Positions 43,675 to 52,607 are shown, counted from the stretch's first letter. The stretch: 64,000 bases of DNA from Planctomycetota bacterium (GCA_020060765.1 JAGUZQ010000060.1:62001-126000); one strand, 5' to 3'. Notes: a model not told the origin generated them from the letters alone. Made by a program: numbers and translations.

Positions 43675-46422
43675 ATGCCAGACAATACCGTTTATCCGGA
43701 AAATGGAAATGGTCGCACGGTTATGCCCGATGTCAGCCAGGTAGAATCTCCCGATCAGGCGACCAGGCTGGAATCGCCTCCTCCCTCGGCGCAGAAAAAA
43801 GCAGAACCTCTGGCGACGGCGGCGACCATCGTCGAACAGGCAGCCGCTCCCGCCGCCGGTCAGGATGGCGCGGAATTCACCAAGGTGAACAGCTTCATCA
43901 ACCTCATGTCAAAAATCGAGGAATCCAGCGCCACCGCCATGATGGGCGCCACGCAGGTGGATGCGAAAATGGCCAACGCCAAGGAACTCGCTCCCGAGGA
44001 CAGCGCCGAGCTGAAACCGGGGCAGGTGTTGGGCAAATGCCGCATCGTCAAGGAGCTCGGGCGCGGCGGCATGGGCGCGGTTTATCTGGCGGAACACACC
44101 ACGCTCGAAGTCAAGGTGGCGGTGAAAATTCTCCCTCCCAGCATCGCGGTCAAGAACAAGCAGTTCGCCGAACGCTTCATGCGCGAAGCCCGGCTGGCGG
44201 CCAAGATCCAGCACGGCAACGTCATCCAGGTTATGGACGCCGAGCAGGACGCGGGCACGGGGCTGTATTACATCGTCATGGAATTTGTCAACGGCGGCTC
44301 GGTGAAGGATCTCATGAGAGAAGGTCCTATGGATCAGGTGCAGGCTATCGACATCGTGATGAAGGTCGCCGATGCTCTCACCTCCGCCGCCGACATGCAC
44401 ATCGTCCACCGCGACATCAAGCCTGACAACATCATGCTGACGGAAAAGGGACAGGTCAAGCTCGCCGACCTGGGCATCGCCAAGGAAAAGAGCAGCGAAG
44501 CTCCCGGCATCACCATGAGTTCGGTTATGATGGGTACCCCCGCCTACATGAGCCCGGAACAGGCCATGGACGCGAAAAACGCCGATGCCCGCGCCGACAT
44601 CTACAGCCTCGGCGCGACCCTCTACCACATGCTGGTGGGGGAAGTGCCATTTAACGGCGAGACTACCTATTCAGTGCTGACCAAACTCGCCACCGAACCC
44701 ACCCCCGACCCGCGCAAAAAGCGCAGCGACCTCAACGACAATGTCGCCAATATCTGCATGAGGATGATGGCCAAGGAAAAGGAAGACCGCCCCCAGAACG
44801 CGGCGGATCTGATGGAAGAACTGATGCAGGTGCGCAGCATCCTTACCACCGGTGTGGGTACCGTCATCACCAAGGGCACTATCGGCTTGAAGATGGCAAA
44901 GAACCCCAAGCCGCAAAGTACCCCCACCGTCGGCATGACCGGCACCGCCTTCGGCCAGCCTGTCCAGCCACAACAGCCAGCTGTCAGCTATATGCCTTAT
45001 ATCTGTGCAGCCGCCTGTGCTTTGGTGATTATGGGCGGTATCGGCTGGTGGATGCTTTCCGGCGACGACGAAGAAAATCATGCAGCCACTCCCAACGTTA
45101 GCCAGGCCGCTCCTGATACAACCAACGTTGCGCAGGCACCGGTCACTCAGCCGGCGGAAACCCCGATTACTCCTGTTGCCCCGGTCGCAAATGTTACCCC
45201 GACTAATCCAGTTAAGCCGGTTATTCCCACTCAGCCCAACGAAATCACACCTCCCGCAGTTACCACTACTCCGACCCAGCCTGTCGCGCCGGTGACCGTG
45301 CAGGAACCGGTTGACGCCGACTTCGTGAAACAGGCGATGGATGAACTGGAAAAAGCCCCGGCGGGCACGGTCAAGGTTTATTTCAAGAACAACCAGAAAC
45401 CGAAATGGCCGCAGGACACCGAGTTCAAGCTGGCTTCGCTGGGCGACTCGCCGGAAGCGGCGGAAAAGGCGGCCTATACCGAAGCCTTGACCGAGTTGCT
45501 CGCGCAGGTCGTGGCCAGCCCCGACCAGATGGAATCGCAGACTGTCAAGAACATGCTGGAGAAATCCGACAAGTACATCCAGAAAGCCAGCGAGTTCAAG
45601 ACCGGCGAAAAAGACGGGCTTAACATGGTCGCTATCGGCCTTACCCCGCTGACCGGAAAGATCGGCCAGGAACTCTATAAGAACGACGTGAAGGTGCGGG
45701 ACTTTTACGAACTGGTCGGCCGCCCCCGCATCGGCGTAGATTTGAAGACCATTGTCGCCACCGGCGAGGGGGAAAAGCCCTATTCCAACAATCTCGTTCT
45801 TAAGAGGATCGAGAAAGCGCTGGGGGCCTCGGGGGTGGAGATCGTCGCCCTCGCTGGGGAAAACCGCAAGGAGATGATGAAGGAATGCGACCTGCTGCTG
45901 ACTGGCACCTGCGTGGCGCGCGAAGCGGTGAAACTTCCTGACGGCGCCAATACTATCTACCGCTACAACCTCTCCGTCGACGCGGAACTGATCATCACCT
46001 CCACCGCCAATAAGGTGCCGCTGGAGCAGTTCAACTTCGACACCGGCGGCGACCTCGCCGAGGAATACGCCACCTTCAACGCCGCGCAGGCCGCGCAGAA
46101 AGTGATCGAGAACGGCACGCAGAAACTCGCGCCGGTCTTTTGCGAGAAGATGCTGGAGGAATGGATCAGCTTCGCCAGTGATATCTATTACACGGTCGAA
46201 ATAAGCGGCTTGCAGGGTGGCGACGACCTGGAGGAAGCGCGTACGCACCTTGAGAAAATCGACGGCATCACCAAGGTTCACCGCCGCTCCTACGCCGACA
46301 ACACACTCACCCTTGGCGTCGCCTACAGCGGCACGGCGGTGCAGCTCTGCAACCTGATCCGCAAGAACTGCGGCCTGCGCCTCGACGCGCAGTCTGGCAT
46401 GAGATTGAAATTTGTGAAATGA
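43675..46422 (+). CDS. Transmembrane Ser/Thr protein kinase with extracytoplasmic LPP20/FlgT-like domain
   Basis: A 915-residue protein from ATG 43675 (GAGGAG six bases upstream). After a 110-residue linker comes a complete Hanks-type kinase domain (about 120-400): ELGRGGMGAVYLAEHTTLE, VAVKIL (Lys151), HIVHRDIKPDNIM (Asp247), ADLGIAKE in the DFG position, and MMGTPAYMSPEQAMDAKNAD. One membrane helix (YICAAACALVIMGGIGWWML, about 443-462) precedes a Pro/Thr/Val-rich stretch. The outer part, about 545-915, has EAAEKAAYTEALTELLAQVV and EFKTGEKDGLNMVAIGL, resembling LPP20/FlgT N-terminal folds that follow a repeated-strand pattern. It is the first gene of a sigma-54 transcript; a signalling link between envelope and cytoplasm is inferred. 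Confidence 0.88.
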   Translation: MPDNTVYPENGNGRTVMPDVSQVESPDQATRLESPPPSAQKKAEPLATAATIVEQAAAPAAGQDGAEFTKVNSFINLMSKIEESSATAMMGATQVDAKMANAKELAPEDSAELKPGQVLGKCRIVKELGRGGMGAVYLAEHTTLEVKVAVKILPPSIAVKNKQFAERFMREARLAAKIQHGNVIQVMDAEQDAGTGLYYIVMEFVNGGSVKDLMREGPMDQVQAIDIVMKVADALTSAADMHIVHRDIKPDNIMLTEKGQVKLADLGIAKEKSSEAPGITMSSVMMGTPAYMSPEQAMDAKNADARADIYSLGATLYHMLVGEVPFNGETTYSVLTKLATEPTPDPRKKRSDLNDNVANICMRMMAKEKEDRPQNAADLMEELMQVRSILTTGVGTVITKGTIGLKMAKNPKPQSTPTVGMTGTAFGQPVQPQQPAVSYMPYICAAACALVIMGGIGWWMLSGDDEENHAATPNVSQAAPDTTNVAQAPVTQPAETPITPVAPVANVTPTNPVKPVIPTQPNEITPPAVTTTPTQPVAPVTVQEPVDADFVKQAMDELEKAPAGTVKVYFKNNQKPKWPQDTEFKLASLGDSPEAAEKAAYTEALTELLAQVVASPDQMESQTVKNMLEKSDKYIQKASEFKTGEKDGLNMVAIGLTPLTGKIGQELYKNDVKVRDFYELVGRPRIGVDLKTIVATGEGEKPYSNNLVLKRIEKALGASGVEIVALAGENRKEMMKECDLLLTGTCVAREAVKLPDGANTIYRYNLSVDAELIITSTANKVPLEQFNFDTGGDLAEEYATFNAAQAAQKVIENGTQKLAPVFCEKMLEEWISFASDIYYTVEISGLQGGDDLEEARTHLEKIDGITKVHRRSYADNTLTLGVAYSGTAVQLCNLIRKNCGLRLDAQSGMRLKFVK

Positions 46423-46452
46423 CTTTTCCTCCGATTTTAATGAAGGAAGATT

Positions 46453-48345
46453 ATGAATATTCTACGGCAGTATAAAAAAGTCCTGTTCGCCGCGCTCGTG
46501 GCCTGTGCGCTGCATTCTCCTGCTCGCGCGGAGGAGCAGAAAAACCTGAGAGTGTTTTTCGTGCTGGAAGGAAAAATCAAGGGGCAGGGTATTGGCGACG
46601 CCGACCAGGCCGAGGCGCGCACGCGCACGCAGATCACCCTCACCCGCGCCTTGCGCAAGGTGCTGGCCTTGGACGTTGTCGACCCCACCCTGCTGGAATC
46701 TGTGAAAAACGACGCGCAAAAGATGGCGATTCTCCGTGGCGGTTCCGCCGCCGACGTGCGCAAGGCTCTGGCCGAACATGAGGTCGCCGCGTTCGTGCGC
46801 GTGACCTACCGCACCGCGCCGGTAGTGAATGTGGACGGGATGTTCAGGGGAGTGGCGGCGCTGGTGATGGAAATGATCGACCTGAAAAGCGCTGAAAAGG
46901 CGCTGATTATCGAAAGCCAGCCTATGGGCACCCCTGACTGCGGCCCCGACATGGTGGCGCAGAAAGGTGCTACCATCTATAACGCCGGATTTCAGGCCGT
47001 CACCGCCGCCGCAGCCGACCTGGTGAAGAAATTCGAAAACCATGCCGCCGTGCAGCGCCTCCGCGAAGGCAAGCCTTTGGTCGAACCCGCGCCTGTCGAT
47101 CCGAAACTCGACACAAAAAAGAAAGTCCTCTTCATCATCGAAGGCAACGTCAACGGCCAGTATATCCAGACCAGCGCCGATGGCAAGGCGGAATTGCGAG
47201 GCGAGGCGATGGACGAAACCGATTTCCAGCTCGCTGCTCGCCGCCTGGAAGCGACCCTGTATCGCAAGATGGCCGACGTGCTCAAGATCACCAATTTCGA
47301 CAAGGACACTCTCGACAAGCTGAAGGAAGACCAGAAGAAATGGGCGATCCTGCGCGGCGGTTCGGTGGGCGAAGTCAAGCAGGCCGTCGCCGGCATGAAC
47401 GTCGACCAGGTCATCCGCATCAACTACCGCACCGAGCCGATGACCGCGTTGAAAAGCGGCGAGCTGCTGATGTACAGCGGGCTGGCGACGATGAGCGGCT
47501 TCTTCATCGACCAGCGCACCGGTAAGATGGTTGACTTGATGACGCCGCTGATGGGCACCAACGAGCATCCCGCCAAGCGCGCGATCGACCCGTTCAACTC
47601 CGGCTTAAGCGCCCTCGACTATGCCAGTGATTTACTTATCGACGACCTCAAGGAACAGCTTGGCCTGGGCGTTTTGAAGATGGACACCAACGATAATGTC
47701 GTGGACGACCCCAACAAGCCGACAGTCGCCGTGATCTGGATTCGCCCCTCGGCGGAATTCAAGCCCTGGCACACGCCGCGCGCGAGCAATCCGGCTCTTG
47801 GCATGAAAAAGCGCAAACAGGTCGCCGAATTCGTCAAGTACATGCGCGAAACCGGCGATATCGGCGTGGACGTGTCGGATTATCTCGTCAAGGGCCTGAG
47901 CGACAGCGGGGTCTTCATCCCCATCGAGGAATCGCAGAAAATCCGCGGCCAGATCGCGGAAGTGAAAAACCAGTTGCTGGAGTATCGCAAACTCGGCTGG
48001 GTGGGAGAGAAGCTGCCGTTTGATTCGCCCGTGACCGCCGCCGGGAAAATCCAGGCCGACTACGCCGTTACCGCCACCATCGACAAAATCCATGAGGAAT
48101 CCAGTTCCACCTCGCTGATCCTCGTCAGTAAGGGCAGCCTGAAATCGGTGGCCGAGGCGACGGTGGTAGTCACCAACGTCAAGACCGGGCAAAGCAAATC
48201 CTTCAAGGGCACGGGTTCGCTTTCCCTCTCCGGCTACGGCACGGTTTACTCCTTCGAACCGGGCGCGATGAAACTGGACAAGCTGCTCATCGGCCAGGCC
48301 ATCAAGGAAGCTTTGTACAACGCAGCCAAACAGGCCACGCTCTGA
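46453..48345 (+). CDS. Secreted protein with duplicated domain and CsgG-like C-terminus
   Basis: A 630-residue exported protein (signal peptide ending PARA-E, about residue 27). Residues 30-205 and 220-415 are an internal duplication: LRVFFVLEGKIKGQGI matches VLFIIEGNVNGQYI, and QKMAILRGGSAADVRKALAE matches KKWAILRGGSVGEVKQAVAG. The C-terminal 210 residues (TVAVIWIRPSAEF, VDVSDYLVKGLSDSGVFIPI, ADYAVTATIDKIHEESSS, ATVVVTNVKTGQSKSFKGTG) follow the CsgG/LpoB plan of a periplasmic or outer-membrane assembly factor. It lies 30 bp after the kinase gene. The conserved Cys for lipidation, usual in CsgG, is absent from its N-terminus. Confidence 0.8.
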   Translation: MNILRQYKKVLFAALVACALHSPARAEEQKNLRVFFVLEGKIKGQGIGDADQAEARTRTQITLTRALRKVLALDVVDPTLLESVKNDAQKMAILRGGSAADVRKALAEHEVAAFVRVTYRTAPVVNVDGMFRGVAALVMEMIDLKSAEKALIIESQPMGTPDCGPDMVAQKGATIYNAGFQAVTAAAADLVKKFENHAAVQRLREGKPLVEPAPVDPKLDTKKKVLFIIEGNVNGQYIQTSADGKAELRGEAMDETDFQLAARRLEATLYRKMADVLKITNFDKDTLDKLKEDQKKWAILRGGSVGEVKQAVAGMNVDQVIRINYRTEPMTALKSGELLMYSGLATMSGFFIDQRTGKMVDLMTPLMGTNEHPAKRAIDPFNSGLSALDYASDLLIDDLKEQLGLGVLKMDTNDNVVDDPNKPTVAVIWIRPSAEFKPWHTPRASNPALGMKKRKQVAEFVKYMRETGDIGVDVSDYLVKGLSDSGVFIPIEESQKIRGQIAEVKNQLLEYRKLGWVGEKLPFDSPVTAAGKIQADYAVTATIDKIHEESSSTSLILVSKGSLKSVAEATVVVTNVKTGQSKSFKGTGSLSLSGYGTVYSFEPGAMKLDKLLIGQAIKEALYNAAKQATL

Positions 48346-48386
48346 ACCATTGCATTCCGTTCCTCCTTTCCGTATGATTATGGAAT

Positions 48387-48755
48387 ATGGAACATTTGCC
48401 CCAGGCGAAACTTGTCGCCGCCGTCCTGTTATGCCTGTCGGTTTTTCCCGGCTGCCAGCGCAAGCCGCGTCCCGATGATTGCCGGGAGCGCGATCGAGTG
48501 ATCCATGCCCGTTTCGACAATCTGGAAAACCGCCTCACCGCCATCAACCGCCAGCTTGACGAAATAAAGGGAATTCCGCCACAAACCCCGACTTCCGGGC
48601 CGGCAGCGGTTGCCGAGGTACTCCCCGCAAAAGTCGCCGAGGCGGAAGAAGCCGACAAACCCCCGCCTCGCAGGAAGATTTCAACCAGAAAGATTTTTTT
48701 CAAGGTTTTCAGGATTTTCCGAAAGGGATTCAACCTTTTCCGAAAGTTGTATTGA
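48387..48755 (+). CDS. Small lipoprotein with coiled coil and basic C-terminal tail
   Basis: A 122-residue protein with a lipoprotein signal (LVAAVLLCLSVFPGC, lipobox FPGC, Cys23). Next comes a short coiled-coil stretch RDRVIHARFDNLENRLTAIN, a Pro/Ala/Glu-rich linker, and a strongly basic, aromatic tail (STRKIFFKVFRIFRKGFNLF). The coiled-coil segment matches that of the following gene (RDKNIHTRFDALEKELGDLQ), so the two share ancestry. It is 41 bp after the CsgG-like gene and likely in the same transcript. The basic amphipathic tail may bind membrane or polyanion. Confidence 0.78.
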   Translation: MEHLPQAKLVAAVLLCLSVFPGCQRKPRPDDCRERDRVIHARFDNLENRLTAINRQLDEIKGIPPQTPTSGPAAVAEVLPAKVAEAEEADKPPPRRKISTRKIFFKVFRIFRKGFNLFRKLY

Positions 48756-48780
48756 CAGAATAGGCTTCTGTCGGTATCAA
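48752..48780 (+). promoter_or_regulatory. Possible internal sigma-70 promoter
   Basis: TTGACA (48752-48757) overlaps the stop codon of the preceding gene. After 17 bp comes TATCAA (48775-48780), followed by an AT-rich run. It could drive the peptidoglycan-binding lipoprotein independently. Confidence 0.45.
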
Positions 48781-48830
48781 TATATATATGTAGTAAGGTG
48801 TCTTGTGTTTACATAATACGGAGATTTACC

Positions 48831-49403
48831 ATGAAGCTTTCGAAATTAGTCTACGTCGTCGCCGCTGCCCTTGCCCTGTTGTCAGCTCCCGGTTGCAAGA
48901 CTGCCAAGGAAAAAGCCGAGGAAGTCGAGCGCGACAAGAACATACATACCCGCTTTGACGCGCTGGAAAAGGAACTGGGCGATTTGCAGGAACGGCTGGG
49001 CGGCATCAATCAGGATCCGTCCGCCCCTTCCATGACGTTGCGCCCCGTGGTGCCGGTCGAACCCGCGCCCCCGGCGACGATGAGCGAGAAGGAACGGCTG
49101 GAAACCCTTTCGCAACGCCATAACCTGAAACCAGTTGTCGGCTCCCACGCAGGCAAATCAGCGAAAAGCGGCAAAGGCGGCGTCGATCCTAAAAACAACA
49201 TCCGGGTGCCGGTGCCTGCTATCGAAGTCCAGCGCGCATTGAAGCGCGCCGGTACCAATCCGGGTACGATTGACGGAAAAGTCGGTGCGCGCACCGTCGC
49301 CGCGATCAAGGCGTTCCAGGCCAAGGAAGGACTCAAGCCCGACGGCATTGTCGGCCAAGCCACATGGGCGCGCCTGCAGACCTATCTGGACATCGAGAAG
49401 TAA
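48831..49403 (+). CDS. Lipoprotein with peptidoglycan-binding domain
   Basis: A 190-residue lipoprotein started at ATG 48831 (CGGAGA upstream). The signal LVYVVAAALALLSAPGC gives Cys22 as lipid site. A coiled-coil segment (RDKNIHTRFDALEKELGDLQ) like the one in the preceding gene follows, then a linker with a Gly/Lys patch, then a C-terminal PG_binding_1 domain (VPAIEVQRALKRAGTNPGTI, DGKVGARTVAAIKAFQAKEG and PDGIVGQATWARLQTYL). It would tether an outer-membrane or inner-membrane lipid anchor to the cell wall, and is the natural wall contact for the kinase/CsgG cluster before it. Confidence 0.88.
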   Translation: MKLSKLVYVVAAALALLSAPGCKTAKEKAEEVERDKNIHTRFDALEKELGDLQERLGGINQDPSAPSMTLRPVVPVEPAPPATMSEKERLETLSQRHNLKPVVGSHAGKSAKSGKGGVDPKNNIRVPVPAIEVQRALKRAGTNPGTIDGKVGARTVAAIKAFQAKEGLKPDGIVGQATWARLQTYLDIEK

Positions 49404-49431
49404 AGTCGCGTTTCTTAAAAAAAAACTACTG

Positions 49432-49460
49432 CGGCGCGGCGGATTCTTTTCGCCGCGCCG
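49432..49460 (+). terminator. Strong hairpin after the lipoprotein gene
   Basis: CGGCGCGGCG (49432-49441) and CGCCGCGCCG (49451-49460) are perfect 10-bp arms with a 9-base loop, between the lipoprotein stop and ribF. The following T-run is weak on this strand; on the other strand a run of nine T follows. It may act as an inefficient terminator. Confidence 0.5.
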
Positions 49461-49477
49461 AATCTTTGGGAATAAAC

Positions 49478-50422
49478 ATGCTGCGCGTTTTCGACCTGCC
49501 GCCATCCCCCTTTCCCGGCCGCCGCCCGGTCGTCACTATCGGCATGTTCGACGGTGTTCACTTGGGGCATCGGAAGATATTAGAAGAAACCGTTTCCCGC
49601 GCCGCCGCGGCGCACCAACCGTCTATCGCCATCACCTTTGACATTCATCCCCGAGCGGTGGTGGCCGGTTTTTCGCCGCCGCCGATGATTACCAGTCTTG
49701 AACACCGGCTCAAGCTGTTCGAGCAGTCCGGCCTCGACGCTGCGGTGATACTGCCTTTTACGCCGGAACTGGCCGCAATGTCGGGCGAGGACTTTGCGCG
49801 GAAAATTCTCGCGGGAATTCTTCGCGCCGAAATCGCTGTCCTCGGTTACGACGCCCACTTCGGCAAGAACCGTTCCGGCAATTTCGAACTGCTTTCCCGC
49901 CTTGGCCCTGGTCTGGGCATGAGCGCGGTCAACATTCCGGCCTGCGCCGTGGACGGGGAAACCATCAGCAGCACCGCTGTCCGCAAGTATGTCTCAGCGG
50001 GCGAACTGGATCGGGCGGCGGCGATGCTGGGCAGAAAAGTTTCCGTGCTGGGCACGGTGGTGGAAGGGCAGGGACTGGGACGTACGTTGGGGTTCCCCAC
50101 ACTCAATCTTGATCCGCATCACGAGTTGCATCCGCCGCGCGGGGTTTACGTCACCCGCACCTGCTGCGGCGACACCTGCTGGCGTTCCGTCACCAACATC
50201 GGCCACCGCCCCACGGTCTCCGCCCGCAATCCCCACGACGTGCTGATCGAGTCGCACCTGCTGGATTATTGCGGCAATCTCTACGGCCAGGTTGCGGAGG
50301 TGAAATTTCTCCAGCGCCTGCGCGATGAACAGAAATTCGCCGACGCAGTCGAACTGAAGGAAAGAATCGGACGGGACGTACAGGCCGCTCGGGATTTTTT
50401 TAAAAATTGCGGACAGTTGTAA
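49478..50422 (+). CDS. ribF: Bifunctional riboflavin kinase/FMN adenylyltransferase
   Basis: A 314-residue enzyme making FMN and then FAD. I use ATG 49478 behind GGGAA; the frame continues upstream through the hairpin but without signal. The N-terminal nucleotidyltransferase has PVVTIGMFDGVHLGHRKIL and FAGILRAEIAVLGYDAHFG; the linker has SSTAVRKYVSAGELDRAAA. The C-terminal kinase has EGQGLGRTLGFPTLNLDPHH with the conserved PT and GVYVTRTCCGD, then the family ending HLLDYCGNLYGQVAEVKFLQ. Standard length. Confidence 0.95.
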   Translation: MLRVFDLPPSPFPGRRPVVTIGMFDGVHLGHRKILEETVSRAAAAHQPSIAITFDIHPRAVVAGFSPPPMITSLEHRLKLFEQSGLDAAVILPFTPELAAMSGEDFARKILAGILRAEIAVLGYDAHFGKNRSGNFELLSRLGPGLGMSAVNIPACAVDGETISSTAVRKYVSAGELDRAAAMLGRKVSVLGTVVEGQGLGRTLGFPTLNLDPHHELHPPRGVYVTRTCCGDTCWRSVTNIGHRPTVSARNPHDVLIESHLLDYCGNLYGQVAEVKFLQRLRDEQKFADAVELKERIGRDVQAARDFFKNCGQL

Positions 50423-50602
50423 CCTTCTCGCAGGCAGGAGAATGCACGACCAAGTGAAAAAATCGCAATACTTTTGTCAAGCAAAATATTTGACAAATCG
50501 ATTTTCTGTTGTACGATAACAGTTGAGAGGCTTAAGCGTGGATGGTTGGCGGGGCGTCATCCGTCATGGAGGGTCGGTCGATGGATCGACCCTTGCCGTT
50601 TT

Positions 50603-52348
50603 CTAGCGCCTTCTTTTCCCGGTCTTTTTACCGCTTTTCGGTTCCAGCCGTTTTTCTCCCAGCAGGATTGCGTGTTGCGCCAGGCGCTCGGCATCTGTCC
50701 GGGCGACGTGAATGGGCTTGCCCTGTACGTCGACTCCGGCGAAATACATCGCGGTCGCCAGCGTACCCGGCGTGGGAATGAAACATTGCACCTGTTCCGG
50801 TCGCCAACCCCGGGAGCGCAGCCAGTCGGCCAGTTCCTGCATGTGGCGTTCGGTGCAGCCGGGGAAGGCGCTGATGAGATAGGGAATCACGAACTGCCGC
50901 TTGCCGCATTTTTCGGAAACGCGCCCGAACTCATCCAGAAAACGCAGGAATTTTTCAAAGCCGGGTTTGCGCATCAGCCGCAGCACCTCCGCGGAAAGAT
51001 GTTCCGGCGCAAGTTTCAACTGTCCGCCGGTGAATTCGCCCACCAGCGCTTCCACGTATTCGTCGGACATAAGCGCGAGGTCGTGCCGCACGCCGCTGGC
51101 GACGCGCAGATGTTTCACTTCCGCCCGCGCCGCCAGTTCCCGCAGCAAGGAGACGATTTTTCCCTGGTCGCAGGTAAAATTCGGGCAGACTTCCGGCACC
51201 AGGCAGCTTTCCCGCGAGCAGTTTGCAAAATCCCCCCGGCAGTGCGCGCCCCACATGTTCGCGCTGGGGCCGCCGACATCGGAGAGGCTGCCGCGCCAGT
51301 CGCTGTTTTTCGTCATTCGCGCTACTTCGGCGACAATCGATTCCCGGCTGCGGCTGGAAATTTTCCTGCCCTGATGCAGCGTGATGGAGCAGAAAGAACA
51401 GCCGCCCGCGCAACCCCGGTGGGTCGTAACGCTGTCGCGGATCATCTCCACCGCTGGAATTTTTTCCCGGTACGCAGGATGCGCCGCGCGCGTGAACGGG
51501 AGCGAATAAATCTGGTCAAGTCCCGCCGTAGATAACGCAGGCGCGGGCGGTGCGAAGTAAACGTTTCGCGCCTCGATTTGTTGCCGCAGCCAACCGGTGC
51601 CGCGTTGCACCTGTCTTTCCATAATTTTAGTGGCGTCAATCAGCAGGGAATGATTTTCCTCCAGCGCCGCGAGAGAAGGCAACTCCTTCGCTTCTCCTGC
51701 GAGGAAATCAGGTGCGCCCGCGAAAACCGTGCCGGGAATATCGCGGGGAATATCGCCGGTCTCTTCCAGCCGCCGCGCGATTGCCAGAAGCGGAATTTCG
51801 CCCATGCCGTAAACCAGCAGATCGGCCTTGGCGTCCAGCACCAGCGGGCGGCGCAACTTGTCTGTCCAGAAATCATAATGCACCGCGCGCCGGAGCGAAG
51901 CCTCGATCCCGCCCAGCACAATAGGCAATCCCGGAAAAGCCGCGCGCGCCAGCCCCGCGTAAACGAGGCACGCCCGGTTGGGGCGCTGGCCGGAAACTCC
52001 GCCGGGAGTATAGGCGTCATCATGCCGTTTCTTGCGGAAAGCGGTGTAATGCGCCAGCATACTGTCCAGGCAACCGGCGGTGATTCCGGCAAACAGGCGC
52101 GGCCTTCCCATGACGAGGAAACCGTCAGGCGAGTTCCAGTCCGGCTGGGCGATTATCCCGGTACGAAAACCGTTTGCCACCAGCCATCTGCCCAGCAGCG
52201 CCACACCGAAAGCCGGATGATCGACGTAAGCATCGCCGCTGACGAGGAGCACGTCGAGACTGTCCCAACCGAGACGCGCCATCTCCGCGCGGGACATGGG
52301 CAGGAATTCCGGTTGCGGAATGGCCGATTCAGATTGATTTCTGGGCAA
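50603..52348 (-). CDS. YgiQ-family radical SAM protein
   Basis: An Fe-S radical SAM protein of the YgiQ (UPF0313) family, role unknown. The conserved N-terminus PEFLPMSRAEMARLGWDSLD and VSGDAYVDHPAFGVALLGRW and IIAQPDWNSPDGFLVMGRPR, and the cluster motif CAGGCSFCSITLHQG (CxxxCxxC), followed by SLSDVGGPSANMWGAHC, are all characteristic. The start is uncertain: TTG 52348 keeps the conserved FLP segment, ATG 52297 loses it. TTG overlaps the end of the preceding small gene by about 20 bp. Length is close to that of other YgiQ proteins minus a shorter C-terminus. The 180 bp after ribF hold nothing I can name. Confidence 0.9.
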   Translation of the reverse strand: MPRNQSESAIPQPEFLPMSRAEMARLGWDSLDVLLVSGDAYVDHPAFGVALLGRWLVANGFRTGIIAQPDWNSPDGFLVMGRPRLFAGITAGCLDSMLAHYTAFRKKRHDDAYTPGGVSGQRPNRACLVYAGLARAAFPGLPIVLGGIEASLRRAVHYDFWTDKLRRPLVLDAKADLLVYGMGEIPLLAIARRLEETGDIPRDIPGTVFAGAPDFLAGEAKELPSLAALEENHSLLIDATKIMERQVQRGTGWLRQQIEARNVYFAPPAPALSTAGLDQIYSLPFTRAAHPAYREKIPAVEMIRDSVTTHRGCAGGCSFCSITLHQGRKISSRSRESIVAEVARMTKNSDWRGSLSDVGGPSANMWGAHCRGDFANCSRESCLVPEVCPNFTCDQGKIVSLLRELAARAEVKHLRVASGVRHDLALMSDEYVEALVGEFTGGQLKLAPEHLSAEVLRLMRKPGFEKFLRFLDEFGRVSEKCGKRQFVIPYLISAFPGCTERHMQELADWLRSRGWRPEQVQCFIPTPGTLATAMYFAGVDVQGKPIHVARTDAERLAQHAILLGEKRLEPKSGKKTGKRRR

Positions 52349-52607
52349 AGGAATTGATGTCCCGTTCGATGCGTCCGGCTTCCTCGCGGGTGACGCCGTC
52401 CAGCCCGCCGCCCTCGGCAGCGAGTTTCCGCAGATAAGCCAGTGCGACCTCTTGCATCCGCGCGTGGGTTTCCTCGCTGCCGCCGATGAGACGGAAATCC
52501 TCAGCCGAGGTGAGGCGGATGTGCCTGCCGAGGCTGTCGGTAGCATAGCCTACCAGAACCGCGCGTCCTCTGGGGGCGGAATCGGTGTTCCTGCCGTAGT
52601 CCTGCAT
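52329..52607 (-). CDS. Small protein of unknown function
   Basis: A 92-residue cytoplasmic protein with a strong ribosome site (GGAGGAG) before its ATG. The N-terminal half suggests a small beta-domain (GRAVLVGYATDSLGRHIRLT), the C-terminal half a helix pair (HARMQEVALAYLRKLAAEGG, REEAGRIERDINSFAQ). No family recognised. Its end overlaps the start of the YgiQ gene, so translation of the two is probably coupled. Confidence 0.7.
   Translation of the reverse strand: MQDYGRNTDSAPRGRAVLVGYATDSLGRHIRLTSAEDFRLIGGSEETHARMQEVALAYLRKLAAEGGGLDGVTREEAGRIERDINSFAQKSI

Noticed and set aside
44671-46281. A 536-codon minus-strand frame opposite the Ser/Thr kinase
   Set aside because: Composition is the reverse-complement echo of a GC-rich coding gene; the kinase has all catalytic motifs.
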